The position numbers and the translations under genes were made by a program. Below are positions 8,426 through 17,200 of a stretch of 64,000 nucleotides of DNA, one piece after another. The notes below the pieces were generated by a model that was given only the letters and a program-made list of their open reading frames with translations, was not told the DNA's origin and made no database searches. How positions within the stretch are numbered: position 1 is the stretch's first letter; each line of letters starts with the position of its first letter. Location: contig NZ_JAGEPF010000002.1 of NCBI RefSeq assembly GCF_017573465.1, positions 248,001 through 312,000 of the forward strand, written 5' to 3'. Source of the DNA: Actinomadura violacea (lineage in GTDB: Bacteria; Actinomycetota; Actinomycetes; Streptosporangiales; Streptosporangiaceae).

Positions 8426-11400
8426 ATGGCGGAGAAGGGTCTACTGGGCGAATGGCGTCGCCTCCTGCAGGCCGCGCCGACCATCTTCTTCTGGTACACC
8501 CGCCTCTCCGGGATCCTCTCGCTCCTTGCCTGGGTCTCCTATGGTCTCATCCGCGAGATAGCCGATATCTGGCCCCTGCGGTGGATCGGCTACCTCGGCT
8601 GGTTCCCCAGCGTCCCCATCGGGTTGCTGTGGATCCTGCTGTCGATGGGCATCCGGCGGCGCAAGAAGGCCGCCTGGCGGATCCTCGTGCTGATCTTCTG
8701 CCTGCCCGCCGCGGTCGGCGTGAGCACCGTGCTGACCACCCTGTTCGACCCGTCCGAACCCACCTCCATCGGAGAGATCGTCACCGCCGGCGTGTACCTG
8801 GCGGTGCTCGGCCTGCTCGTCTCCGCCCGCGGCCAGTTCACCACGCTGCCCGACCGCGCCAACCGGCGGCTCGCCGTCACCGTCTTCACCAGCCTGCTGA
8901 TCGTGACCTGCGGAATCGGCACGTTCCTGGTCACCGTCACCGACGCCAACCCCAAGGGCGGGTTCTGGACGCACCCGTTCTACGCGGTCCTGCAGACCGT
9001 CCTCGGGCCGCGCGTCACCGGCAAGCCGATCGACGTGTCCGTCCCGTTCTGGGTCGACGCGATCCTGTGGGTGCTCGGCACCGGGCTGATGATCGCCACG
9101 TTCTGGGCGCTGTTCAAGCCGGGCCGCCGCGACCCCGTCCTCAGCCCGCCCGAGGAGCTCGCCGCGCGCCGGCTGCTCGCCGAGTGCGGCGACCAGGACT
9201 CGCTCGGCTACTTCGCGCTGCGCCGCGACAAGGACGTCATGGTCGCACCGAACGGCAAGGCGGCCATCGCCTACCGGGTCGAAGGTTCTGTCTCGCTCGC
9301 CAGCGGCGACCCCCTCGGCGACCCCGAGTCGTGGGACCAGGCGATCGAGGCGTGGCTGGAGGAGTGCCGCGAGCACGCCTGGATCCCCGGCGCCGTCAGC
9401 GTCGGCGAGCGCGGCGCCCACGTCTACCGGCGGCACGGGTTCGACGCCCTGGAGCTCGGCGACGAGGCGATCATCGACCTCACCGACTTCAACCTGGACG
9501 GCCGCGAGATGCGGCAGGTCCGGCAGGCCGTCCGGCGGGTCGAGCGGGCCGGGTACACGATCCGGATCCGCCGCCACTCGCAGATCCCCGCCTGGGAGAT
9601 GGCCAAGCTCATCCGCAACGCCGACGCCTGGCGCGGCGAGGAGACCGAGCGCGGCTTCTCGATGGCCCTCGGCCGGCTCGGCGACCCGACGGACGGGCGC
9701 TGCGTGATGGTCGAGGCGTTCGACGCAGGCGGGGAGCTGCGCGGCCTGCTGAGCTTCGTCCCGTGGGGCCGCAGCGGCCTGTCCCTGGACCTGATGCGCC
9801 GCGACCGGGCCGCCGAGAACGGCCTGAACGAGTACATGGTCGCCAAGCTCGCCGAGAAGGCCGCCGCGGTCGGCGCGCAGCAGCTGTCGCTGAACTTCGC
9901 GATGCTGCGCTCGGCGTTCGAGCGCGGCTCCCAGATCGGCGCCGGGCCCGTCTCCCGGCTCTACTACCGGTTCCTGTCGTTCGCGTCGAAGTTCTGGCAG
10001 CTGGAGTCGCTGTACCTGTCCAACGCCAAGTACCTGCCGCACTGGCGGCCCCGCTTCATCTGCTACCGGCAGGGCCGCGACATCATCCGGCTCGGGCTCG
10101 CCTACGCCCGCGCCGAAGGCTTCCTGCCGAACCTGAACCGCCCCAAACTGGACCGTGCCGCGGCGATCGTCCCGTCCCCCGACCTGGTCGAGGAGATCAA
10201 GCGGATCGAGGAGGCCGCCGACGCGGCCCGCGCCCCGCACCGCCGGCTGTCGGAGCAGGAGCGGGTCCGGCACGCCAAGCTCGACCAGATCCGCGCCGCC
10301 GGGATGGAGCCCTACCCGCTCGGGTTCGACCGCGGCGACTTCGCCGCCGGGATCCGCGAGCGGTTCGCCGGCCTGGAGCCCGACACCGGCACCGGCGAGC
10401 GGGTCGCGATCGCCGGGCGCGTCGTGCTGGCCCGCGAGCACGGCCGGCTGATCTTCGTGACGGTCCGGGACGAGACCGCCGACCTGCAGGTCATGCTGAC
10501 CGCCGACGCGCTCGGCGAGGAGTCGCTCGGGCAGTGGAAGTCGATGGTCGACCTCGGCGACCAGGTCGGCGTGCGCGGCGAGGTCGTCACGTCCCGGCGC
10601 GGCGAGCTGTCGGTCCTCGCGTCCTGCTGGCAGCTGACCGCCAAGTGCCTGCGGCCGCTGCCGAACAAGCGCACCGGCCTGTCCGACCCCGAGGCCCGCG
10701 TCCGGCAGCGCTATGTGGACTTCATCGTCAACGACGAGGCCCGCAAGATGCTGCGGATGCGCGGCGACGCGATCGCCGCCGTCCGCGACCGGCTGCGCGC
10801 CGGCGGCTTCCTCGAGGTCGAGACGCCGATGCTGCAGCCGATCCACGGCGGCGCCACCGCCCGGCCGTTCACCACCCGCATCAACGCCTACAACATGCAG
10901 CTCTACCTGCGAATCGCCCCCGAGCTGTACCTCAAGCGGCTGCTGGTCGGCGGCGTCGGCCGGGTCTTCGAACTGAACCGCAACTTCCGCAACGAGGGCG
11001 TGTCGCAGAAGCACAACCCCGAGTTCACGATGCTGGAGGCGTACGAGCCGTACGGCGACTACGACACGATGGCGAAGCTCACCCGCTCCCTCGTCGTGGA
11101 CGCGGCGAACGCGGCGCTCGGCACCACCGTCGTCGTCCGCGACGGCGTCGAGTACGACCTCGCCGAGCCGTGGCACGAGATCACCGTGTACGAGTCGGTG
11201 TCCAAGGCGCTCGGCGAGGAGGTCACCCCGGACACGCCGGTCGCCGCCGTGCGGGCGCACGCCGAGCGGGTCGGGCTGAACTTCGACCCGGCCTGGGGGC
11301 AGGGCAAGGTCGTCCAGGAGCTGTTCGAGGAGCTGGTCGAGGAGCAGCTGACCGCGCCGACGTTCGTCCGCGACTACCCGGCGGAGACCTCGCCGCTGAC

Positions 11401-11713
11401 CCGCCCGCACCGCGACGACCCGCGGCTCGCCGAGAAGTGGGACCTGATCGTCTTCGGCCTGGAGCTCGGCACCGCCTACTCCGAGCTGATCGACCCGATC
11501 CTGCAGCGGCAGCGGCTCACCGAGCAGTCGCTGCAGGCCGCGGGCGGCGACCCCGAGGCGATGGAGCTGGACGAGGACTTCCTGCGCGCCCTGGAGTACG
11601 CGATGCCCCCGGCGGGCGGCATGGGCATGGGCATCGACCGGCTGCTGATCACCCTCACGGGCCGCAGCATCCGCGAGACGATCCCGTTCCCGCTGGTCCG
11701 CCCCGGCTACTGA
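8426..11713 (+). CDS. lysX: Bifunctional phosphatidylglycerol lysyltransferase / lysyl-tRNA synthetase
   Basis: 1,095 residues. Residues 1 to about 235 form a membrane domain of several TM helices. About 255-565 is the DUF2156 (MprF-type, GNAT-like) aminoacyl-lipid transferase. An OB-fold lies near 660-740, followed by a class II LysRS core with motif 2 (FELNRNFRNEGVSQKHNPEF, about 847-866) and motif 3 (GMGMGIDRLLITLTG, about 1065-1080). In mycobacteria the synthetase makes Lys-tRNA and the membrane part transfers lysine to phosphatidylglycerol, giving resistance to cationic peptides. ATG is preceded by a G-rich ribosome site; an ATG 17 codons upstream is possible. Divergent from the kinase array. 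Confidence 0.95.
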   Translation: MAEKGLLGEWRRLLQAAPTIFFWYTRLSGILSLLAWVSYGLIREIADIWPLRWIGYLGWFPSVPIGLLWILLSMGIRRRKKAAWRILVLIFCLPAAVGVSTVLTTLFDPSEPTSIGEIVTAGVYLAVLGLLVSARGQFTTLPDRANRRLAVTVFTSLLIVTCGIGTFLVTVTDANPKGGFWTHPFYAVLQTVLGPRVTGKPIDVSVPFWVDAILWVLGTGLMIATFWALFKPGRRDPVLSPPEELAARRLLAECGDQDSLGYFALRRDKDVMVAPNGKAAIAYRVEGSVSLASGDPLGDPESWDQAIEAWLEECREHAWIPGAVSVGERGAHVYRRHGFDALELGDEAIIDLTDFNLDGREMRQVRQAVRRVERAGYTIRIRRHSQIPAWEMAKLIRNADAWRGEETERGFSMALGRLGDPTDGRCVMVEAFDAGGELRGLLSFVPWGRSGLSLDLMRRDRAAENGLNEYMVAKLAEKAAAVGAQQLSLNFAMLRSAFERGSQIGAGPVSRLYYRFLSFASKFWQLESLYLSNAKYLPHWRPRFICYRQGRDIIRLGLAYARAEGFLPNLNRPKLDRAAAIVPSPDLVEEIKRIEEAADAARAPHRRLSEQERVRHAKLDQIRAAGMEPYPLGFDRGDFAAGIRERFAGLEPDTGTGERVAIAGRVVLAREHGRLIFVTVRDETADLQVMLTADALGEESLGQWKSMVDLGDQVGVRGEVVTSRRGELSVLASCWQLTAKCLRPLPNKRTGLSDPEARVRQRYVDFIVNDEARKMLRMRGDAIAAVRDRLRAGGFLEVETPMLQPIHGGATARPFTTRINAYNMQLYLRIAPELYLKRLLVGGVGRVFELNRNFRNEGVSQKHNPEFTMLEAYEPYGDYDTMAKLTRSLVVDAANAALGTTVVVRDGVEYDLAEPWHEITVYESVSKALGEEVTPDTPVAAVRAHAERVGLNFDPAWGQGKVVQELFEELVEEQLTAPTFVRDYPAETSPLTRPHRDDPRLAEKWDLIVFGLELGTAYSELIDPILQRQRLTEQSLQAAGGDPEAMELDEDFLRALEYAMPPAGGMGMGIDRLLITLTGRSIRETIPFPLVRPGY

Positions 11714-11717
11714 GCTT

Positions 11718-12239
11718 CTAAAGGACGCGGGGCCCGGGCCGGAGCCCCTGGCCGGCGAGCCAGCGCCGCGCCCGCCCCCGGCGCTCCTCCTCCGGGGATC
11801 CCGCCGGCGCGCCGGGCGGGATCGGGACGTGGCGGCCGCCTTCACCGGACGGCTCGTCCGGCGCGAGGACGTCGCCGCGGTCCAGGTCGAGCAGCCAGAG
11901 CCCGTCCGCCGGGCCGGCCTCCAGCGCCTCCGCGACCGCGCCCAGGTCGGCGGGCAGCACCTCCAGGCCGGACGGCCTGCCGTCGAGAGCGGCGGCGAGT
12001 TCGGCCGCCAGCTCGGCGTCACCGGGCAGGCCGCGGGCGTCCAGCCGCTCCAGGCACTCGCGGGCCGCCGCCTCCGCACCGTCGAGGGTCCCGGCGACCG
12101 CCGCGGCCAGCACGTCCCCCGCGTACTGCAGCACCGGGCCGAGCGGGCGCCCGGCGAGCGCCGCCAGCCCGGCGCGGGCGTCGCCGCGCGCCACGGCCGC
12201 CCGGAGCTCCGCCAGCGCGTCCTCGTCCCACCCCGTCAC
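11718..12239 (-). CDS. Conserved hypothetical protein, Ala/Leu/Arg-rich, unknown function
   Basis: 173 residues starting at GTG (MTGWDEDALAEL), chosen because AAAGGTG lies just upstream. The N-terminal ~100 residues are an Ala/Leu/Glu-rich run of probable helices with helical-repeat spacing. LWLLDLDRGDVLAPDE at about 125-140 looks beta-like, and the C-terminus is basic (RGRARRWLAGQGLRPG). No cysteine, no signal peptide and no TM segment is visible. It converges on lysX, leaving only four bases between stop codons. It is the only gene between lysX and the TetR regulator. I recognise no family. Confidence 0.65.
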   Translation of the reverse strand: MTGWDEDALAELRAAVARGDARAGLAALAGRPLGPVLQYAGDVLAAAVAGTLDGAEAAARECLERLDARGLPGDAELAAELAAALDGRPSGLEVLPADLGAVAEALEAGPADGLWLLDLDRGDVLAPDEPSGEGGRHVPIPPGAPAGSPEEERRGRARRWLAGQGLRPGPRVL

Positions 12240-12297
12240 GGGCACCTTTGTACCGACAACCCCTGACCGAATATGGCGAGTGGCGGAAAATCCCACT

Positions 12298-12861
12298 TCA
12301 GCGCCGTGCGGCGAGCCCGTCCATCACGAGCCGCAGCAGGTGGTCGCGGCGCGGGGCGAGGGACGGCGCCGTGTCGGCGATCGACCCGACGGCGCCGAGC
12401 AGCGCGAACACGTCGGTCTCGTCCACGTCCGGGCGGACGTCGCCGGATTCCTGCGCGCGCTGGAGGAGGTCCGCGCCCGCCGCCCGCATGCGGCCGCAGG
12501 ACGCGTGCAGCGCCGTCGTGTCGTCCTCGATCGTGGCGACCAGGGACGCGGCGAGCCCGCGGTAGACGCCGAGCCCGCTCGCGAACTCCCCCAGCCACGC
12601 GGCCAGCGCCTCCCCGGGCGGGTGCGCGTCGCGCAGCGCCGCGGCGCGCTCCGCCAGCCGGTCGAACCGCCCGCCGAGCAGCGCTTCGAGGAGTTCCCCG
12701 CGGGTCGCGAAGTGCCGGTAGAGCGTGCCCATCCCGACCCCGGCGCGGCGCGCGATGTCGCGCAGCGACGCCTGGGTGCCCTGCTCGGCCACGACCTCGG
12801 CGGCCACGTCCAGGATGCGCTCCCGGTTCCGCCGGGCGTCGGCCCGCAGCGCACGCGTCAT
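12298..12861 (-). CDS. TetR family transcriptional repressor
   Basis: About 187 residues. The N-terminal TetR HTH is clear: RERILDVAAEVVAEQG, then ASLRDIARRAGVGMGTLYRHF at about 30-50. The ligand-binding half is Ala/Leu-rich. The divergent oxidoreductase gene starts 87 bases away, and the intergenic region carries two identical 13-bp palindromes. The simplest reading is repression of that oxidoreductase and of its own gene, relieved by a small hydrophobic or electrophilic molecule. ATG at 12861 (MTRALRADARRN) is preferred; another ATG three codons upstream is possible. Confidence 0.92.
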   Translation of the reverse strand: MTRALRADARRNRERILDVAAEVVAEQGTQASLRDIARRAGVGMGTLYRHFATRGELLEALLGGRFDRLAERAAALRDAHPPGEALAAWLGEFASGLGVYRGLAASLVATIEDDTTALHASCGRMRAAGADLLQRAQESGDVRPDVDETDVFALLGAVGSIADTAPSLAPRRDHLLRLVMDGLAARR

Positions 12862-12879
12862 GCCCCGCATCCTAGGGCG

Positions 12880-12910
12880 TTGACAATCGGAGCACTGCTC
12901 CGGTTACTAT
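12880..12910 (+). promoter_or_regulatory. Promoter of the oxidoreductase gene, overlapped by TetR operator 1
   Basis: TTGACA (12880-12885) is a perfect -35 hexamer. A -10-like TACTAT lies at 12905-12910, giving a slightly long 19-nt spacer; GTTACT (12903-12908) would give 17. The first palindrome fills the spacer, so a bound repressor would block RNA polymerase directly. The start codon is at 12949, leaving room for a normal leader with GGAGG at 12938-12942. Confidence 0.65.
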
Positions 12911-12926
12911 TCCGGAGCACTGCTCC
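12888..12926. promoter_or_regulatory. Two identical TetR operators (GGAGCACTGCTCC x2)
   Basis: The perfect 13-bp palindrome GGAGCACTGCTCC occurs at 12889-12901 (extended to 15 bp with flanking C/G) and again at 12914-12926, with centres 25 bp apart. Exact duplication between divergent TetR and oxidoreductase genes is strong evidence for a local TetR operator. The second copy lies between the -10 element and the ribosome site. Confidence 0.82.
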
Positions 12927-12948
12927 ATTTTCTCCTTGGAGGCCCTCC

Positions 12949-13920
12949 GTGAAAGCGATCCGCGCGCACGGCCCCGGCGACCCCGGCGTCCTCGTCCTCG
13001 ACGACGTCCCCGTCCCCGAGCCCGGCCCCGGCGACGTCCTCGTCCGCGTCCACGCCGCCTGCCTCAACCCGCCCGACTGGTACGCCCGCCGCGACTACGC
13101 GATGTTCCCCGACCACCTCTTCCCGGCCGGGGGCCGCCCGCACGTCCGGTTCCCCTGGACGCCCGGCTCCGACGCGTCCGGCGTCGTCGCCGCCCTCGGC
13201 CCCGGCGTCACCGGGTTCGCCGTCGGCGACGCCGTCTTCGGCATGATCCGATTCCCCAGCGTGGACGACGGCGGACGCGCCTACGCCGAGTACACGACCG
13301 CGCCCGCCGCGCACCTCGCCCGCAAACCCGACTCCGTCGACCACGTCCAGGCCGCCGCCGTCCCCATGGCCGGGCTGACCGCCTACCAGTTCCTCTTCGA
13401 CCACGTCCGGCTGCCCGAGGGGCAGAAGGTCCTCGTCAACGGCGCCGCCGGCGGCGTCGGGCACTTCGCCGTCCAGCTCGCCAAGACCCGCGGCGCGCAC
13501 GTCATCGCGGTCGCCTCGTCCCGCCACGAGGACTTCCTCCGCGACCTCGGCGCCGACGAGTACATCGACTACACCGCGACCGCGGCCGAGGACGCCGTCC
13601 GCGACGCAGACCTCGTCATCGACACCGTCGGCGGCCCCGACGCCCACCGCTTCCTCAAGACCGTCAGGGACGGCGGGACGATCAGCCCCGTGTTCCACGG
13701 CGACTACCACCGCGAGGAGGCCGCCCGCCGCGGCATCGAGTTCCGCGGCGGCCAGGTCCACTCCGACGGCGCGCAGATGGCCGAGCTCGCCGCCCTCCTC
13801 GCCGACGGCTCGCTGCGCGCCGGCATCGACTCCGTCCACGACCTCGCCGACGCCGCCGCGGCCCACGAGCGCGCGGAGCGCGGCCACATCCAGGGCAAGA
13901 TCGTGCTGAGCGGCGGCTAG
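12949..13920 (+). CDS. Zinc-independent quinone oxidoreductase-type MDR alcohol dehydrogenase
   Basis: 323 residues. GroES-like N-terminal domain (residues 1 to about 130), then a Rossmann domain with the NADPH loop NGAAGGVGHFAVQLAK near 165-180. PMAGLTAYQFLFDHV is typical of the NADPH:quinone reductase (QOR/zeta-crystallin) branch. Structural zinc cysteines are absent. It probably reduces quinones or enones using NADPH. GTG start with GGAGG six bases upstream. Divergent from and probably controlled by the TetR protein. The cupin gene follows after 9 bases and may be cotranscribed. Confidence 0.92.
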   Translation: MKAIRAHGPGDPGVLVLDDVPVPEPGPGDVLVRVHAACLNPPDWYARRDYAMFPDHLFPAGGRPHVRFPWTPGSDASGVVAALGPGVTGFAVGDAVFGMIRFPSVDDGGRAYAEYTTAPAAHLARKPDSVDHVQAAAVPMAGLTAYQFLFDHVRLPEGQKVLVNGAAGGVGHFAVQLAKTRGAHVIAVASSRHEDFLRDLGADEYIDYTATAAEDAVRDADLVIDTVGGPDAHRFLKTVRDGGTISPVFHGDYHREEAARRGIEFRGGQVHSDGAQMAELAALLADGSLRAGIDSVHDLADAAAAHERAERGHIQGKIVLSGG

Positions 13921-13929
13921 GCTCGGCCG

Positions 13930-14253
13930 ATGGAGATCATCAAGGGCGCGGGCGCGTGGGCGCCGCCGCAGGCCGGGGACTGGACCGAGCACCTGCGCAC
14001 GCCCGACCTGTCCGTCGGGACGTACTGCATCCCGGCCGGCGGCGCCGACGGCCAGAGCCCGCACACCGAGGACGAGATCTACGTGGTCACCGCGGGCCGC
14101 GCCAGGATCGTCACGCCCGGCGCCGCCGCGGAGGTCGGCCCCGGTGCGGTGATCTTCGTTCCGGCGGGCGAGGAGCACCGCTTCACCGACGTCACCGAGG
14201 ACCTGGCGCTCCTGGTGGTGTTCGGCCCGGCCTACGGCTCGCGCGGCGCCTGA
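13930..14253 (+). CDS. Small cupin-domain protein
   Basis: 107 residues, a single beta-barrel cupin. Motif 1 is around SPHTEDEIYVVTAGRARI (His and Glu ligands) and motif 2 around PAGEEHRFTDV (His ligand), so metal binding looks possible. No DNA-binding domain is fused. Position 9 bases behind the TetR-controlled oxidoreductase suggests it belongs to the same response, perhaps as a small-molecule isomerase, dioxygenase or binding protein; the substrate cannot be read from sequence. It converges on the large PspC fusion gene with 5 bases between stops. Confidence 0.85.
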   Translation: MEIIKGAGAWAPPQAGDWTEHLRTPDLSVGTYCIPAGGADGQSPHTEDEIYVVTAGRARIVTPGAAAEVGPGAVIFVPAGEEHRFTDVTEDLALLVVFGPAYGSRGA

Positions 14254-14258
14254 CTGCG

Positions 14259-17200
14259 CTAGCCGGCCGACTGCTCGCGGTAGACCTCCACCGCGTAGCG
14301 CAGCCGCGCGCCGACGAGCAGCGCCTCGTCCTCCGGGCACGCCAGCAGCCGGCTCACCAGGTCGACGAGCTGGTCGTCGTCCAGGTCGGGCTCGTGCTCG
14401 GCGACGCGCGCGACGATCTCGATCAGCTCGGGCCGCCGGTACGTCGCGATGGACCGGCCGCGCCGCACCCGCGGCGACTCCCCTCGCGGCGGCGGCACGG
14501 GCGGCGCCTCCCGGACACCGCGCCATTCGTCCTCCGCCTGCCCCTGCCCGCGCCGCGGCTCGGGGGGCGCGTTCGGGCCCTGCGCGGGCGGGCCGGCCTG
14601 TTCGGGGGGCCTCGGGGCCGAGCGCTCCGGCGCCTCGCCGGGGCGCTGCCCGGGGACGCTCGGGCGGGCGTGACGGCCTGCGGACGGCGGGTCCGGGCGC
14701 GGGCCGGTGCGCTGTTCGGGAACCTGCGGGACGTGCCGTTCGGGGGTGCGCGGTTCCTCGGACGGGCGCGCGTGGCGGGCGGCGGGTCGGTCCGGCTCTT
14801 GCCGGGCCGCGGGGCGTTCCGGCTCCTGGCGCGCGGCCGGGCGTTCCGGCTCCTGGCGGTCGGCCGGGCGTTCCGGTTCGGGTGCCAGGAGGCCGTAGAG
14901 GGTCGCGGTCGGGGTGATGGCGTCGCGGAGGGACGCGGGCAGCGGGGTCGCGGGCGGCGGCCCCTCGGGCTCGGGGAGGTCCGGGCCGGCGGGGCCGACG
15001 AGGATGGTGCGGGGCGCGAACCAGAGCAGGAAGAGCGCCTCGGCGCCCGCGTCCTGCCCGCCGTCCACGATGACGGCGTCGAAGGCGTCCGACCGCGGCG
15101 GGAGGACGTCGGGGACGCGCCAGAGCGGGACGATCCACGCCGGCACGGTGTCGAGGGGCGGGGCGGGCGCCGGCGGCAGGGACGCGCGGACGGCCGTCCA
15201 GGCGCGCGCGGAGGCGAGGGCGGCGCCGGTGCTGCGGAGGCGTTCCTCGGCGGCGCCCAGGGACGCGCGGAGCCGCTGCTCGGTCGGCGACAGGGCGGTC
15301 TCGGCGAGGCGGCCGGAGGCGCGCGCCCACGCCCAGGCGTCGTCCCAGCGGCGGGTGCGGTCGTGCCAGGACTCGTCGCCGTCGGTGGCGAGGAGGAGGT
15401 TGGCGAGGTCGGGGTGGACGGCGCGGACGCGGTCGAGGAGCTCCTCGCAGCGCAGCTGGAGGGCGCGCTCGTGCCGGGCCTCGGCGAGGGCGCCGAGGCA
15501 GCGGCCGTAGGCGGCCGCGTCGCGGGCGTCGATGGCGGCGCGGGCGGCGGTGAGCTCGGGGGGCGCGCCGGGCCCGGCGGGACCGATCGAGTCGCGGAGC
15601 GCGTCGAGGTCGGCGGCGGCGCGGTTGACGCCGAGGCCCTCCAGGGCGCTGTCCAGCGCGGCGGCGTAGCCGTGCCACTGCAGCGGATGGGCGAGCGGGA
15701 CGGCGAGCCCGGCGCGGTCGAGGAGGTCCTTGGTCTCCTCGACGTACGGGACGGCCTGGTGGACGCGTTCGAGCCGGGCGTGCGCGCGGACGAACCGGGC
15801 GACGCGCTCGGCGGGCGGGAGGTCGGCGGGGAAGGAGATGCCGGCGGCCTCCCACACGTACTGGAGCTCCTGGCAGGTCATCCGGATCATGACGTCGGTG
15901 AAGACCAGTTCCAGGGCCTCGGCGGTGGCGGGCGGCTCGCCGTCGACGGTGACGCCGGCGAGGAGCGCGTCGGCCTGCTTCTGCGCCGCGGACCGCAGCG
16001 GCCCGCGCTTGAGGGTGCCGCCTTCGGCGAGGTGGTTGCGCAGGTCCTGGGCGGCGCTCGCGACGCGGCGCAGGTGCACTTCGCCGGGCGGGAGCCGGAC
16101 GCGGTGGCCGCCCATGCCGTCGAGGGCGCGCTCGGCCCAGCCGGCGCGGGCGGCCGTCTCGACGACCCGCGTCCACACGAGCGGGCGGCGGCGGGCGAGC
16201 GCGTCGGCGAACGCGCGGACGGCGAGGTCGGCGGGGTTCCAGCCGCCGGGGTGGCCGTCGAGGCCGAGGTCGCGCAGGGCGGCGCCGACGTTGGACGCGG
16301 CGCCGTCGAGCCGGGCGAGCAGGGTGACGTCGTGGGCGCGCAGGCGGCGTGACAGGTCGGTCTCGGAGCGCTGGACGCGGTCGGCGGCGGCGGCCTCCGC
16401 CTCGATGAGGGTGCGGACGTAGGGGGCGCTCGGCAGGGCGCCGGGGTCGACGTCGCGCTGGGCGGTGCGGGCCTTGCGCTCGGGGGTCTCGGAGGCGAGC
16501 AGGGCGGTGAGCTCGGCGGCCTCGACGGCGGAGATCGGCGGCGTCGGCGGCAGGTCGGGCGCGACGGGCATCCAGGACAGTCCGGGCGCTTCGGCGCGGA
16601 GCCGCTCGGCGAGTTCGCCGCGCGCGCCCCGGTAGCCGGATCCGAGGTCGGCGACGGATCCGCTGCGCAGGTGCTCGGTCAGTTCGGCGACGTCCTGCTC
16701 GGCCTGCGCCTGCTTCTCGGCGAGGTCGGTGGTCTCAGGGACGGGCGCGGCGGCGCGCGCGCGGACGGCGTCGGCGGCCTGCTCGGCGGTGGCGGGGTCG
16801 GCGACGGTGAGCGCGGCGAGGTCGGCGGGCAGGGCGGCGCGCAGCGCGGCGGACGCGGACGCGCCGGACGTGGCGACGAGCACCCGGTGGCCGCGCACCA
16901 GCAGCCCGGTGAGCAGGTCCGGGACCGTCTGCGGGGTGCGTTCGGGCACGTGCATGACCTGCGGGCGGCGGGCCGGGTCGACGAACCGGGCGAGGCCCTC
17001 GGGGACGCCGCCGGACAGCAGGCCGATCAGCCGGGTGCAGTAGTCGGCGGCGGCCTCGCGGCCGGGCGGCCGGACGACGAGGGCGGGCGCGAGCCGCACC
17101 CGCGGGACGGGCGTCGGGCCGCCCTCGGCGGCCCAGTCCTCGCGGTAGTCGACGGTGCCGGTGATCGCGGCCGCGCACCATTTGCGCAGCACATCGCCGA

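Noticed and set aside
8441..12079. 1,212-residue minus-strand open frame opposite lysX
   Set aside because: Arg/Gly/Asp/His-rich mirror of lysX codons, no domains, covers a certain gene.
12936..16352. 1,138-residue plus-strand open frame
   Set aside because: Out-of-frame shadow of the oxidoreductase and then antisense to the PspC fusion.
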